From contig NZ_LMQI01000003.1 in NCBI RefSeq assembly GCF_001424125.1, positions 99,259 to 163,258 on the forward strand: a stretch of 64,000 bases of DNA, given 5' to 3'. Both the position numbers and the translations under genes were made by a program. Position 1 is the stretch's first letter. The number at the start of each line of letters is the position of its first letter. The notes below the pieces were generated by a model, which searched no databases, was not told where the DNA came from, and was given only the letters and a program-made list of their open reading frames with translations. Of this stretch, positions 53,751 to 62,920 are shown in pieces. This stretch comes from Cellulomonas sp. Leaf395 (GTDB lineage: Bacteria; Actinomycetota; Actinomycetes; Actinomycetales; Cellulomonadaceae).

Positions 53751-54809
53751 ATGACCGTGCAGGGAGTGGCCCGGAACAGGTGGCTGCTCCGGGTGCTGCT
53801 CGGTGTCGCCACCTGCATCCTGCTCACCGTGCTCTGGTCCTCGACCGCGGCGCACGCGTCCCCAGACGGCTCGGCGCAGGACGAGGTGTCGCAGGGCAAC
53901 GTGCCGCAGGGCAACGGTCCGCACGGCAACGGTCCGCACGGCAACGGGCTGCAGGACAACGTGCCGCAGGGCAACGGGCCGCCGGACGGCCTGCCGCGGG
54001 ACGACCTGGCGACGACGCCGGGGGTGACTCCAGGAGGTCCGCCTGCCGACCCCGTCGCACCCGTCGACGACGCCGTCCCCCCGGTTGCCGAGGCTGTCGA
54101 GCCGGCACCCGCACCGGCCACGGACGCCCCTGTGTCGGTCCCGGTCGAGGAGGTGCTCGAACCGGCGCTCCCGCCCGCGGTGGAGGAACCGCCTGCCCCG
54201 CAGGACTCGGTCCCGCCGCTCCCGCCGGCCGAGGCCCTCGCGCCTGAGACGTCGACGCTCCCGCCCGTCGCGGAGGAGGGCGCTGCGGAGGTCGCGGACG
54301 ATCTGGCGTCCCGCCTGACTCCCGCGCTCGTCGCGCCGCCGTCGTCGACCCGGCCGCCGCTGACCACACCTCGACGCCGCGCTCCCGAGTACCGCCCGGC
54401 CGCGCCCGCCGTCCCGGCCGCCGTCCCTGCCACTGCGCAGGACCCGTGCCCGCCCGTCGCACAACCCGTCGTGGCGACCGCTCGCCCGGTCATCTCGTGG
54501 AGCCGCGGGCTCGACGGCCGTGGCGGGTCCCTGCCCGACGACCCGCCGCCGGTCGCCGTCTCGCCCCCGAGCCTCGAGCACCTCCGCAGCGGGTCGAGCC
54601 GGGGCGACGACCCGAGGCCCCCGGGCGGACCGGCGGCCGGTCTGCCGACCTCGCAGAGCGCACCGTCGTCCAGCGCGCGCGCCCGTGCCGACGCTGAGCT
54701 GCGCGCCGACGTCGAGCCGCCGCAGCTGCGCGTGCTGAGCTGCCGCGCGGGGCCCTGTCCGAGTCCCGTGCCCACACCTCACGTCGAGATCCTCAGCTCC
54801 CCTGCGTGA
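53751..54809 (+). CDS. Proline-rich exported protein with GN repeats
   Basis: 352 residues. An N-terminal hydrophobic segment (RWLLRVLLGVATCILLTVLW) ends in SSTAAHA, a signal-peptide-like site. Then come five-residue repeats of the type QGNVP, QGNGP, HGNGP, HGNGL (about 44-72), and a long Pro/Ala/Val-rich region, with several Cys near the C-terminus (LSCRAGPCPSP). No enzyme fold, LPxTG or binding module is visible. ATG at 53751 with GGGAGCGGA upstream. The repeats are 15 nt long in DNA. Probably a cell-wall or secreted protein of unknown role. Confidence 0.65.
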   Translation: MTVQGVARNRWLLRVLLGVATCILLTVLWSSTAAHASPDGSAQDEVSQGNVPQGNGPHGNGPHGNGLQDNVPQGNGPPDGLPRDDLATTPGVTPGGPPADPVAPVDDAVPPVAEAVEPAPAPATDAPVSVPVEEVLEPALPPAVEEPPAPQDSVPPLPPAEALAPETSTLPPVAEEGAAEVADDLASRLTPALVAPPSSTRPPLTTPRRRAPEYRPAAPAVPAAVPATAQDPCPPVAQPVVATARPVISWSRGLDGRGGSLPDDPPPVAVSPPSLEHLRSGSSRGDDPRPPGGPAAGLPTSQSAPSSSARARADAELRADVEPPQLRVLSCRAGPCPSPVPTPHVEILSSPA

Positions 54810-54882
54810 CCAGGCGCCTCGCGCGCCTGCGCGACACGCCCCGCGCCCCCGAGGCGCCCCACACTCGTCCAGGGAGTACGCC

Positions 54883-55107
54883 GTGCACCTGTTCCTTCGT
54901 CGATCCGTGCATGCAGTCCTCATCACGGGTGGCCTGGCAGCCATCGCCCTCGAGCTGGCCGGAGCCGCCGCCACCGTCGCGGTGACGGTCGTCGCCGTCG
55001 CGGCGCCGCCCGTCCCGCCGCGGCGTCCGCGACGCTGGCCCACCGACCGAGGTCCGTCCGCCCTCCGGGAGGTGCCGACGCAGCGCACCGCCTCGCTCCA
55101 GTCCTGA
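54883..55107 (+). CDS. Small single-helix membrane protein
   Basis: 74 residues. One hydrophobic segment (AVLITGGLAAIALELAGAAATVAVTVVAVAAP), then a basic, Pro/Arg-rich tail. A GTG start with AGGGAG about 6-8 nt upstream. It lies 73 nt after the proline-rich gene and 22 nt before the TetR gene. Coding status is supported by the ribosome-binding site and codon pattern only. No family recognised. Confidence 0.5.
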   Translation: MHLFLRRSVHAVLITGGLAAIALELAGAAATVAVTVVAVAAPPVPPRRPRRWPTDRGPSALREVPTQRTASLQS

Positions 55108-55129
55108 GCCCGCTCCGTACGCTGTGCCC

Positions 55130-55771
55130 ATGTCCATCGACACCGGCACGGACGACGAGGCCGGTTCTGCTGCCACGGTCCGCCGACGAGGTCGCCGGCC
55201 CGCCGGGGAGGACACCCGTGGCGCCATCCTGGCGGCCGCCCGCGACGAGTTCGCGGAGCGGGGCTTCGACGGTGCGAGCATCCGGTCGGTGGCCCGGCGT
55301 GCCGACGTGGACCCCGGTCTGGTCCGGCACTACTTCCGGAACAAGTCCGACCTGTTCGCCGCCGGGATCGTGCCCAGCGGTGTCGATCCGGCGGACGTGG
55401 TCGCGCGGCTCGCCGCCGGTGGTGTCGACGGGCTCGGGTCGCGGCTCCTGACCGCGGTCCTCGGGGTCTGGGGTCAGGACGGGGGCGTCGCCCTGCGGGT
55501 GGCGTTCGCGGGGATGACGTCCGGGGAGGTGCAGGCCGGGGCGCTGTCGGGGTACCTGGGTCGGCAGGTCTTCGCCCGCGTCGGGCAGCTGCTGCCACCG
55601 CCGGACCAGCAGCTGCGGGTGTCGCTCGTGGCCTCGCAGGTCGCCGGCGTCCTGCTGGCCAGGCACGTCCTGCGGCTCGAGCCGCTGGCGTCGATGCCCG
55701 TCGAGGAGGTCGTCGCCCTCGTCGGTCCCACGCTCGACCGCTACCTGACCGGGCCGCTCGGGCCTGCGTAG
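55130..55771 (+). CDS. TetR-family regulator
   Basis: 213 residues. N-terminal HTH DTRGAILAAARDEFAERGFDGASIRSVARRADVDPGLVRHYFRNKSDLFAAG is a clear TetR DNA-binding domain. The C-terminal ligand domain resembles the TetR_C_PsrA/AcrR-like type (LASQVAGVLLARHVLRLEPLA). ATG 55130; GTG 55124 is in frame. Possible target: the ABC exporter genes at 56728-58298 that follow after one unrelated gene. Confidence 0.92.
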   Translation: MSIDTGTDDEAGSAATVRRRGRRPAGEDTRGAILAAARDEFAERGFDGASIRSVARRADVDPGLVRHYFRNKSDLFAAGIVPSGVDPADVVARLAAGGVDGLGSRLLTAVLGVWGQDGGVALRVAFAGMTSGEVQAGALSGYLGRQVFARVGQLLPPPDQQLRVSLVASQVAGVLLARHVLRLEPLASMPVEEVVALVGPTLDRYLTGPLGPA

Positions 55772-55854
55772 CCGCAGCCGTCACCGGTGATACCCGATCC
55801 GGCGCAGGCCGCGTCGGGAGGTCGGTGCCGGTCTCGGTCGGTAGCGTGCGACGC

Positions 55855-56649
55855 ATGGACTATGCAGGGGTGATCGCGCAGGAGTCGGAACGGATGGCCG
55901 ATGCCCTCGCGACGGCTCCGCTCACGGCGCAGGTGCCGTCCTGCCCCGACTGGAGCGCCGCCGACCTGGCCTACCACCTGGGTGAGGTGCAGGACTTCTG
56001 GTCGCAGATCGTCGGCCACGCCCCAGCCGGTCCCGACGACGTGGACGACACGGAGCGTCGGCCCGACGACGAGCTGGTCCCGTTCCTGCGCACCCGCACG
56101 CAGGCGCTGCTGGCCGAGCTCGCCGCACACGACCCGGCCGACCCGTGCTGGTCGTGGTCGTCCGCGGGCGGGACCGTCGGATGGGTGCTGCGCCGGCAGG
56201 CGCACGAGGCGCTGGTGCACCGGGTCGACGCGGAGCAGACCGCGGGTCTGCCGGTCGGCGACCCCGGGATCGCGCTCGCGGTCGACGGGGTCGACGAGAT
56301 GCTCGGGGTCATGGTGAGCGGGCTGCCGCCGTGGGCCACCTTCGCGCCCGACGGCCAGCGGGTCCGGCTGCTCGCCACGGACGCCGGTCGGGAGTGGGTC
56401 ATGGCGTTCGGCCGGTTCCACGGCACGTCCCCGAGCACGGGCAGGGAGTACGACGAGGAGTGCGCGGAGCTCGTCGGCGGGGCGCCCTGGGAGGGGGAGG
56501 ACCAGGACGTCACCGCGGCGGTCGCCGGCGCCGCGTGGGACCTGGAGCTGTGGCTGTGGGGGCGCGGCAGCCTGGACGGGCTCGCACGCGACGGGGACCA
56601 GGCGGCCATCGACAGGTTGCGCGCCGTGGTCGCGGAGTCCACGCAGTAG
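55855..56649 (+). CDS. Maleylpyruvate isomerase/DinB-fold protein (TIGR03083 type)
   Basis: 264 residues. An N-terminal four-helix metal-binding domain with SCPDWSAADLAYHLGEVQDFW and RRQAHEALVHRVDAE, giving three His ligands, and a C-terminal domain ending in AWDLELWLWGRGSLDGL. Such actinobacterial enzymes use mycothiol as a cofactor in isomerisation or detoxification. Substrate unknown. ATG at 55855. It stands alone between the regulator and ABC genes. Confidence 0.9.
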   Translation: MDYAGVIAQESERMADALATAPLTAQVPSCPDWSAADLAYHLGEVQDFWSQIVGHAPAGPDDVDDTERRPDDELVPFLRTRTQALLAELAAHDPADPCWSWSSAGGTVGWVLRRQAHEALVHRVDAEQTAGLPVGDPGIALAVDGVDEMLGVMVSGLPPWATFAPDGQRVRLLATDAGREWVMAFGRFHGTSPSTGREYDEECAELVGGAPWEGEDQDVTAAVAGAAWDLELWLWGRGSLDGLARDGDQAAIDRLRAVVAESTQ

Positions 56650-56727
56650 GCGGCGGTCGACGACGTGCTCCGGGCCGGGGCAGCGAGGCCCTTGCAGGGA
56701 GGCGCGTCGAAGAGCAGCATTCCTCGC

Positions 56728-57507
56728 ATGGGGAATAGTGCGATCGAGATCGCGGGGCTGCGTGTCGTGCGCGGCGGCGTCCCCGTCATCCCGTCGCTCG
56801 ACCTGACCGTGCCGGTCGGGCAGGTGGTCGGTCTCCTCGGGCCGAGCGGCAGCGGCAAGACCACGCTCATACGCGCCATCGTAGGAGCGCAGATCGTCGA
56901 GGGCGGCACGGTCACCGTGCTCGGCCTCCCCGCCGGATCCGCGGCGCTGCGGCGCCGGATCGGCTACGTGACCCAGTCGCCCAGCGTGTACGGCGACCTG
57001 ACGGTCACGGAGAACCTGCGGTACGCGGCGGCGATCCTCGGCATGGACGCCGCGGCGATCCGCCATGCGCTCACCGACGTCGACCTGCTCGGGCACGCCG
57101 GCCAGTCCATCGGGACCCTGTCGGGCGGCGAGCGGGCACGGGTGTCGCTCGCGATCGCGCTGCTGGGCCGGCCGGACGTGCTCGTGCTCGACGAGCCGAC
57201 CGTCGGCCTCGACCCGGTGCTGCGCCGTGACCTGTGGGAGCTGTTCCACCGCCTGAGCCGGTCCGGGGTCAGTCTTCTCGTGTCCAGCCACGTGATGGAC
57301 GAGGCCGCGCGGTGCGACCGCCTCGTGCTGCTGCGCGGGGGAGCGGTGCTGGCCGACGGTCCCCTGGCCGACCTGCTCGCCCGCACCGGCACGACCGACC
57401 CCGAGGAAGCGTTCCTGGCCCTCGTCGACCAGGCCGCCGCGCGCGACGCGTCCGGCCCCGCCGGCGTCGCCGCCCGCGACGGTGCCGGGACCGGGGCGGG
57501 GACATGA
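56728..57507 (+). CDS. ABC transporter ATP-binding protein (drug/ABC-2 exporter type)
   Basis: 259 residues. Walker A LLGPSGSGKTTLIRA, Q-loop region IGYVTQSPSVYGDL, signature TLSGGERARVSLAIALL and Walker B VLVLDEPTVGLDP, with the switch SSHVMDEAARCDRL. The usual class of multidrug or lipid exporters. ATG at 56728; no strong ribosome-binding site. The stop overlaps the permease start. Confidence 0.93.
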   Translation: MGNSAIEIAGLRVVRGGVPVIPSLDLTVPVGQVVGLLGPSGSGKTTLIRAIVGAQIVEGGTVTVLGLPAGSAALRRRIGYVTQSPSVYGDLTVTENLRYAAAILGMDAAAIRHALTDVDLLGHAGQSIGTLSGGERARVSLAIALLGRPDVLVLDEPTVGLDPVLRRDLWELFHRLSRSGVSLLVSSHVMDEAARCDRLVLLRGGAVLADGPLADLLARTGTTDPEEAFLALVDQAAARDASGPAGVAARDGAGTGAGT

Positions 57508-58298
57508 GCGGCGAGGCGAGCGCCGCGCTGAGCGCGCCGGCCGTGCGGGACGTCCCGTCGCGCGTGATGACCGTCGGCCTCACGGCGGCGACCGCGCGCC
57601 GCGTCCTCACGCAGCTGCGGCACGACAAGCGCACCATCGCCCTCGTCGTCCTGCTGCCGTGCGTGCTGATCGGCCTCATCGCCTGGATGTTCAACGGCAC
57701 ACCGGTGCTCGACCAGTTCGGTCCGCTGCTGGTCGGGCTGTTCCCGATGATCGTGATGTTCCTGGTCACCAGCGTCGCCACGCTGCGGGAGCGCACGTCG
57801 GGAACGCTCGAGCGGCTGATGACCCTGCCGATCGGACGGGGCGACGTCGTCGTCGGCTACGCCCTCGCGTTTGCCGTCCTCGCCTCCGTCCAGGCGCTCG
57901 TCATCGTCGGCTTCGCCGTGGGGGTGTGCGGCATGGACGTCGCCGGGCCGATCGGGCTCGTGGTCCTCGTCGCGGTGCTGGACGCCGTGCTCGGGTGCGC
58001 GCTGGGTCTGGGCGCGTCGGCGCTCGCGAAGACCGAGTTCCAGGCCGTGCAGCTCATGCCCCTGGTCCTGTTCCCGCAGCTGATCACCTGCGGTCTGCTC
58101 ATGCCGCGCGACGAGATGCCCACCCTCCTCGAGTGGATCTCCCGCGTGCTGCCGCTGACCTACGCCCTGGACGCCATGCAGCAGCTGGCCGCGGGCGGCA
58201 CCTGGACCGACGTGCGCGGTGACGTGGCGGTGATCGCCGGCTTCATCGTCGGCGCCCTGGTGGTCGGCGCGGCCACCCTCCGCCGCCGCACCCCATGA
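57504..58298 (+). CDS. ABC-2 type permease
   Basis: 264 residues with six hydrophobic helices: TIALVVLLPCVLIGLIAWMF, LLVGLFPMIVMFLVTSVATL, LAFAVLASVQALVIVGFAVG and others. It has RERTSGTLERLMTLPIGRGDVV, and QLMPLVLFPQLITCGLLMPRDEMP, the ABC-2 pattern. Overlaps the ATPase gene by 4 nt. Substrate unknown; a TetR regulator upstream suggests a drug or lipid. Confidence 0.92.
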   Translation: MSGEASAALSAPAVRDVPSRVMTVGLTAATARRVLTQLRHDKRTIALVVLLPCVLIGLIAWMFNGTPVLDQFGPLLVGLFPMIVMFLVTSVATLRERTSGTLERLMTLPIGRGDVVVGYALAFAVLASVQALVIVGFAVGVCGMDVAGPIGLVVLVAVLDAVLGCALGLGASALAKTEFQAVQLMPLVLFPQLITCGLLMPRDEMPTLLEWISRVLPLTYALDAMQQLAAGGTWTDVRGDVAVIAGFIVGALVVGAATLRRRTP

Positions 58299-58360
58299 CC
58301 GACCCCCGGGACGCTGCAGCCCGTGCCCCGGAGCACTTGACGACGTCGTCCGGCGCGCGT

Positions 58361-58374
58361 TGACTACGTAGTCA
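58361..58374. promoter_or_regulatory. TGACTACGTAGTCA palindrome before lacI-GH42
   Basis: A perfect 14-bp palindrome 31 nt before the LacI gene. It may be this repressor's own operator. A TTGACT hexamer at 58360-58365 overlaps it and could be a -35 box. Its core (TACGTA) differs from the AGCGCT sites. Confidence 0.5.
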
Positions 58375-58405
58375 TTCGACATCGTCGTCGTCAGGGGGAA
58401 GACGC

Positions 58406-59443
58406 GTGACCGATCGCACCGTCACGAGCAAGCCCCGCCCCGTCGTCGCCATGGACGTGGCGCGGGCCGCCGGGGTGTCACAGAAGACGGTGTCCCGGGT
58501 GATCAACGGTGACGCCCACGTGAGGACCGAGGTCCGCGACCGCGTGCACCAGGCCATCGCGACTCTGGGCTACCGGCCCAACAGGGCGGCTCGCAACCTC
58601 GTGCTCGGACGCAGCCGGACAATCGGCGTGCTGTCGGTCGGGTCGACGGACTTCGGCCCCAGCAGCCTCATGGTCGCCGCCGAGCACGCCATCCGCAGCG
58701 CCCGCTACACGATGTCGGTCGTCAACACGCTCGAGGACGAGCCGGAGTCCATCACCAGCTCGCTGCACGACCTCGTGGACCAGGGCGTCGACGGCATCGT
58801 GGTCAACGAACCGGTCGGCGCCTTCACGCTCGAGCCGGGCGCGATCGGGGACCTACCCGTGCTCAGTCTGTCCGGTCGGTACGGCATCTCGACCAACGAG
58901 ATCGCGGCCGACGCGGACCAGGCCTCCGGCGGACGGCAGGCGACCGAGCACCTGCTCGGGCTGGGCCACCGCACGGTGCACCACGTGTCCGGCCCCACCG
59001 GCTGGCGGTCGAGCGGGCTGCGCACGGACGGCTGGCGGTCGGCGCTCGAGGCCGCGGGCGCTCCGGCACCACCCGTCCTGACGGGCGACTGGAGCGTGCG
59101 GTCGGGCTACGAGGCGGGCGCGCACCTGGCGGCCGACCCTGCGGTCACCGCGGTGTTCGCCGGCAACGACCAGATGGCCATCGGCGTGCTCCGCGCGTTC
59201 GTGGAGGCGGGCCGCGACGTGCCGGGAGACGTGAGCGTCGTCGGCTTCGACGACGTGCCGGAGGCCGCATACCTGGCCCGGGCGCTCACCACCGTCCGGC
59301 AGGACCTCGGCCACCTGGCCACCTTCGGCGTCGGGATGCTGATCGACGCGATCGAGAACCCGCGACGGCAGGACCGCCGCGAGCACGTCCCGGTCGAGCT
59401 CGTGGTCCGGGAGACGACGGGCGCTCCGCCCACGGGACGCTGA
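58406..59443 (+). CDS. LacI-family regulator next to GH42
   Basis: 345 residues. HTH VVAMDVARAAGVSQKTVSRVINGDAHVRTEVRDRV, hinge GYRPNRAARNLVLGRSRTIGVLS, sugar-binding domain closing with VVGFDDVPEAAYLARALTTVRQDL. Set 62 nt before a GH42 gene and downstream of its own palindrome, it probably controls the beta-galactosidase. GTG at 58406 after a GGGGGAAG-like site. Confidence 0.92.
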   Translation: MTDRTVTSKPRPVVAMDVARAAGVSQKTVSRVINGDAHVRTEVRDRVHQAIATLGYRPNRAARNLVLGRSRTIGVLSVGSTDFGPSSLMVAAEHAIRSARYTMSVVNTLEDEPESITSSLHDLVDQGVDGIVVNEPVGAFTLEPGAIGDLPVLSLSGRYGISTNEIAADADQASGGRQATEHLLGLGHRTVHHVSGPTGWRSSGLRTDGWRSALEAAGAPAPPVLTGDWSVRSGYEAGAHLAADPAVTAVFAGNDQMAIGVLRAFVEAGRDVPGDVSVVGFDDVPEAAYLARALTTVRQDLGHLATFGVGMLIDAIENPRRQDRREHVPVELVVRETTGAPPTGR

Positions 59444-59505
59444 CAAACCACATGCAGCGGTACTGAAAGTCAAGGGCTGACCTCGAACAACGGAGACACA
59501 TCACC

Positions 59506-61635
59506 ATGGCTGTGCACCACGCAGGAGTGCGCTTCGGCGCCGCGTACTACTACGAGTACGCAGGGCCGGGCGACGACCCCAGGCCGGAGACCCTGGAGCG
59601 CGACCTCGACCTCATGCAGGCGGCCGGCTTCTCGGTGATCCGCGTCGGGGAGTCGGTGTGGTCCACGTGGGAGCCCGACGAGGGCAGGTTCGAGCTCGAC
59701 TGGCTCGAGCCGGTCCTCGACGGGGCACAGGCCCGTGGCATCGACGTCGTGCTGGGCACGCCGACGTACGCGCTGCCGATGTGGCTGGTGCGCCGGTACC
59801 CGGAGGTCGCGGGGGAGAGCCGGACGGGCCGGCCCATGGGTTGGGGCGCGCGTCAGGAGGCCGACTTCACGCACCCGGCCTTCCGGTTCCACGCCGAGCG
59901 CATACTCGTCAAGATCGTGGAGCGCTACCGGGACCACCCGGCGGTCGTCGGGTTCCAGGTGGACAACGAGCCGGGCCTGCACCTGCTGCACAACCGTGGG
60001 GTGTTCGAGCGGTTCGTCGACCACCTGCGGCACACGTACGGCGACGTCGAGACGCTGAACCGGGAGTGGGGCCTCGTCTACTGGTCGCACCGGCTGTCCA
60101 CCTGGGCAGACCTGTGGACGCCGGACGGCAACGCGCAGCCGCAGTACGACCTGGCGTGGCGCCGGTTCCAGGCGTCCCTGACCACGGAGATGATCGACTG
60201 GCAGGCACGGGCGGTCCGCGAGATCGCACGGCCCGACCAGTTCATCACCACCTGCATCTCCTACGAGCGCCCGGCCCTCGAGGACGCCGACCTCGCTTCC
60301 GTCCTGGACGTCACCAGCGGGAACCCCTACTACCGCATGCAGGACGGGCTCGCTCACCCGAGCACCTCGGTCGTTCCGCAGTACTGGACGACCGAGGGGA
60401 CCTGGGCGCTGTTCCAGTCGGGCGACGCGATGTTCTCCAGCCGCGGGGAGCCGTTCCTGGTGACCGAGACCAACGCGCAGGCCATCGGAGGCTCCAGCAC
60501 CAACAACCCGGCGTACCCGGGCCAGTGGCGTCAGTCCGCGTGGGCACTGGTGGCGCGCGGCGCCCGGATGGTCGAGTACTGGCACTGGCACACGCTGCAC
60601 TACGGCACCGAGACGTACTGGGGCGGGGTCCTCCCACACAGCGGGGTTCCGGGCCGGCCGTACCGGGAGATGGCGGTGCTGGGCGCAGAGCTCGCGCGCG
60701 TGGGCGGTTCGATCGCGGACGCGGTCCCCGACTCCGACATCGCGATCCTGTCCTCCACCGAGTCGCGCTTCGCGCTCGCTGGCCAGCCGCCGCTGCAGCG
60801 GGCGGACGGCACCGGCGACCCGAACAGCTATCCGCGGATCGTCAGCGCGTTCTACCGGGGAGCGTTCGACGCGGGCCTGCAGGTGCGTGTGGTCCGTCCT
60901 CGGTACCTGTTCGCCGAGGACCCGGCCGCCGTCGTCGGCACCCACCCGGTGCTCGTCGCGGCCGGCTACTACCCGGCGTCCGACGCCGACCTCGCGTGGC
61001 TCCTGCGGTACGCGGACGAGGGCGGGCACCTGGTCGTCGGCCCGCGCACCGGGTACGCGGACCACGAGGGCCGCGCCCGCACGGAGGTTCAGCCGGCCCG
61101 GCTGTCCGCCGCGGCGGGCGCCTGGTACGAGGAGTTCAGCAACCTCGCGGACCCGGTCCCGGTGACCGGAGCGCTGGCCGGCGACGCCACCGCGTGGGCG
61201 GAAGGCCTGGTCGCCGACGGCGCCGACGTGCTCGCCACCTACGAGCACCCCCATCTGGGGGCGTGGGCGGCGGTCACGACGAGGTCGCACGGAGCCGGCC
61301 GGATCACCGTCGTCGGCACGGTCCCCGGTCTGGACCTCGCCCGGTCGCTCGCGAGCTGGCTCGTCCCGGACCCCCTGGCGGGCTGGGGCGACCTGCCGCC
61401 CAGCGTCACCGTCCACACCTCGACCCGGCCGGACGGCAGCCGCGTCCACATCGTGCACAACTGGTCCTGGGAGACCGCCACGGTGACAGCCCCGACCGAT
61501 CTCGACGTCCTCGTCGGCCCGCGGGGCGACGCCCCGGCCGACCCGCCCCCGGCGGACGCGCCCGGCCCGGCGGTCACCCAGGGTGACGACCTGACGCTCG
61601 GCTCCTGGGACGTCCTCGTGGCGGTGACCCGATGA
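59506..61635 (+). CDS. GH42 beta-galactosidase
   Basis: 709 residues. TIM-barrel domain (about 1-390): RFGAAYYYEYAG, RVGESVWSTWEPDEG, QVDNEPG with acid/base Glu, WNREWG-like ETLNREWGLVYW, FLVTETNAQAIGGSS with nucleophile Glu, and ARMVEYWHWHTLHYG. A trimerisation domain and a C-terminal beta domain follow. No signal peptide, so it acts inside the cell on short galactosides. ATG at 59506 with CGGAGA upstream. Neighbours are a LacI regulator and a sugar importer. Confidence 0.95.
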   Translation: MAVHHAGVRFGAAYYYEYAGPGDDPRPETLERDLDLMQAAGFSVIRVGESVWSTWEPDEGRFELDWLEPVLDGAQARGIDVVLGTPTYALPMWLVRRYPEVAGESRTGRPMGWGARQEADFTHPAFRFHAERILVKIVERYRDHPAVVGFQVDNEPGLHLLHNRGVFERFVDHLRHTYGDVETLNREWGLVYWSHRLSTWADLWTPDGNAQPQYDLAWRRFQASLTTEMIDWQARAVREIARPDQFITTCISYERPALEDADLASVLDVTSGNPYYRMQDGLAHPSTSVVPQYWTTEGTWALFQSGDAMFSSRGEPFLVTETNAQAIGGSSTNNPAYPGQWRQSAWALVARGARMVEYWHWHTLHYGTETYWGGVLPHSGVPGRPYREMAVLGAELARVGGSIADAVPDSDIAILSSTESRFALAGQPPLQRADGTGDPNSYPRIVSAFYRGAFDAGLQVRVVRPRYLFAEDPAAVVGTHPVLVAAGYYPASDADLAWLLRYADEGGHLVVGPRTGYADHEGRARTEVQPARLSAAAGAWYEEFSNLADPVPVTGALAGDATAWAEGLVADGADVLATYEHPHLGAWAAVTTRSHGAGRITVVGTVPGLDLARSLASWLVPDPLAGWGDLPPSVTVHTSTRPDGSRVHIVHNWSWETATVTAPTDLDVLVGPRGDAPADPPPADAPGPAVTQGDDLTLGSWDVLVAVTR

Positions 61636-61696
61636 GCCGCTGGTCGGGCCGGTGTGAAGCGTGACCGGAATGCAACCTGAGAACGCTGCCACGGGG

Positions 61697-61720
61697 CTGA
61701 ATGTGAGCGCTAACATTCAG
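61697..61720. promoter_or_regulatory. Near-perfect 24-bp operator before the sugar importer
   Basis: The palindrome runs from CTGAATGT to ACATTCAG around an AGCGCT core, with one mismatched pair. Inside it lies TGTGAGCGCTAACA, nearly the ara operator at 49763. The importer is therefore likely in the same regulon as the ara operon. Confidence 0.75.
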
Positions 61721-61786
61721 GCGAACCACCTGCTGGACCTCGGTCCAGCGGGACGCGTGCCCCCGGTGCCCCGGGGCGCACGACGC

Positions 61787-61810
61787 GGCCCGACCGGCGT
61801 GGGTCGGGCC
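61787..61810 (+). other. Hairpin in the leader of the binding-protein gene
   Basis: GGCCCGACC (61787-61795) pairs with GGTCGGGCC (61802-61810). It ends 35 nt before the ATG, in the 210-nt gap after GH42. It could slow decay of the mRNA or be a terminator for the gene upstream. Confidence 0.45.
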
Positions 61811-61845
61811 CGCGAGCGATGTCGTTTCTCGAGGAGGAGAAGCAG

Positions 61846-62850
61846 ATGGCCAGCAAGATGTTCAGGACACGGTCGATCGCCGCCGGAATCGCGGTGCTCG
61901 CACTCGGGCTCGCGGCGTGCAGCAGCGGTGACTCCGGTGACGGGGAGACCAGCGGCAGTGGCGGCGGGGAAGGCGACGCGATCACCGTCGGCTTCAGCCA
62001 GGTCGGCTCCGAGAGCGGTTGGCGTGCCGCCAACACGAAGTCGATCCAGGACGCGCTGACGCCGGAGGCCGGGTTCGACCTCAGCTTCTCCGACGCTCAG
62101 CAGAAGCAGGAGAACCAGATCCAGGCGATCCGCTCGTACATCGCGCAGGGCGTGCAGTACATCGCGTTCTCCCCGGTCGTCGAGTCCGGCTGGGACAGCG
62201 TGCTCGAGGAGGCCAAGGACGCCGGCATCCCGGTGATCCTGACCGACCGCGCCGTCGACTCCGAGGACACGTCGCTCTACGTGACGTTCATCGGGTCCGA
62301 CTTCGTCGAGGAGGGCAAGCGCATCGGCGACTGGGTCTCCGAGAACCTCGGCACCGAGCCCATCAACGTCGTCGAGCTGCAGGGCACCACGGGCTCCGCA
62401 CCCGCGATCGACCGCAAGACCGGGTTCGAGGACGCCATCGCCGGGAACGACAACATCTCGGTGATCGCCTCCGAGACCGGCAACTTCACGCGCGCCGAGG
62501 GCAAGACGGTCATGGAGGGCTTCCTCCAGGCGTACCCCGACATCGACCTCGTGTACGCGCACAACGACGACATGGGCCTGGGCGCCATCGAGGCGATCAA
62601 GGCGGCCGGCAAGGTGCCCGGCAAGGACATCAAGGTCGTCACGATCGACGGCGTCAAGGACGGCATGACCGCTCTCGCTGCCGGCGAGATCAACTACATC
62701 GTCGAGTGCAACCCGCTGCTCGGCCCGGACCTCGCGGAGATCATCAAGACCCTCGAGGACGGCGGCACCGTCGAGCCCCGCATCGTCACCCAGGACGAGG
62801 CGTTCGACCAGGCGGGTGCCCAGGCAGTTCTGGCCGACCGTCAGTACTGA
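61846..62850 (+). CDS. Sugar ABC transporter substrate-binding lipoprotein (YtfQ-like)
   Basis: 334 residues. Signal peptide with lipobox LGLAAC (Cys near 25), then a Ser/Gly-rich linker. ITVGFSQVGSESGWRAAN, QQKQENQIQAIRSYIAQGVQYI, VVELQGTTGSAPAIDRKTGF and VYAHNDDMGLGAIEAIKAAG match the E. coli galactofuranose-binding YtfQ. The shared operator with the ara genes suggests arabinose or a related furanose as ligand. ATG 61846 is preceded by GAGGAGGAG; an ATG at 61819 is in frame but lacks a site. Confidence 0.93.
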   Translation: MASKMFRTRSIAAGIAVLALGLAACSSGDSGDGETSGSGGGEGDAITVGFSQVGSESGWRAANTKSIQDALTPEAGFDLSFSDAQQKQENQIQAIRSYIAQGVQYIAFSPVVESGWDSVLEEAKDAGIPVILTDRAVDSEDTSLYVTFIGSDFVEEGKRIGDWVSENLGTEPINVVELQGTTGSAPAIDRKTGFEDAIAGNDNISVIASETGNFTRAEGKTVMEGFLQAYPDIDLVYAHNDDMGLGAIEAIKAAGKVPGKDIKVVTIDGVKDGMTALAAGEINYIVECNPLLGPDLAEIIKTLEDGGTVEPRIVTQDEAFDQAGAQAVLADRQY

Positions 62851-62920
62851 CGGGCACGCACGGGCCTGCGTGAACCGCACAGGCCTGCGCGGGCGCTGAC
62901 CCGCACCGACTGGCCCGTCA

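Noticed and set aside
53880-53980. Short repeats in the proline-rich gene, as a CRISPR
   Set aside because: Units are 15 nt, in frame, and code for GN pentapeptides with no unique spacers.
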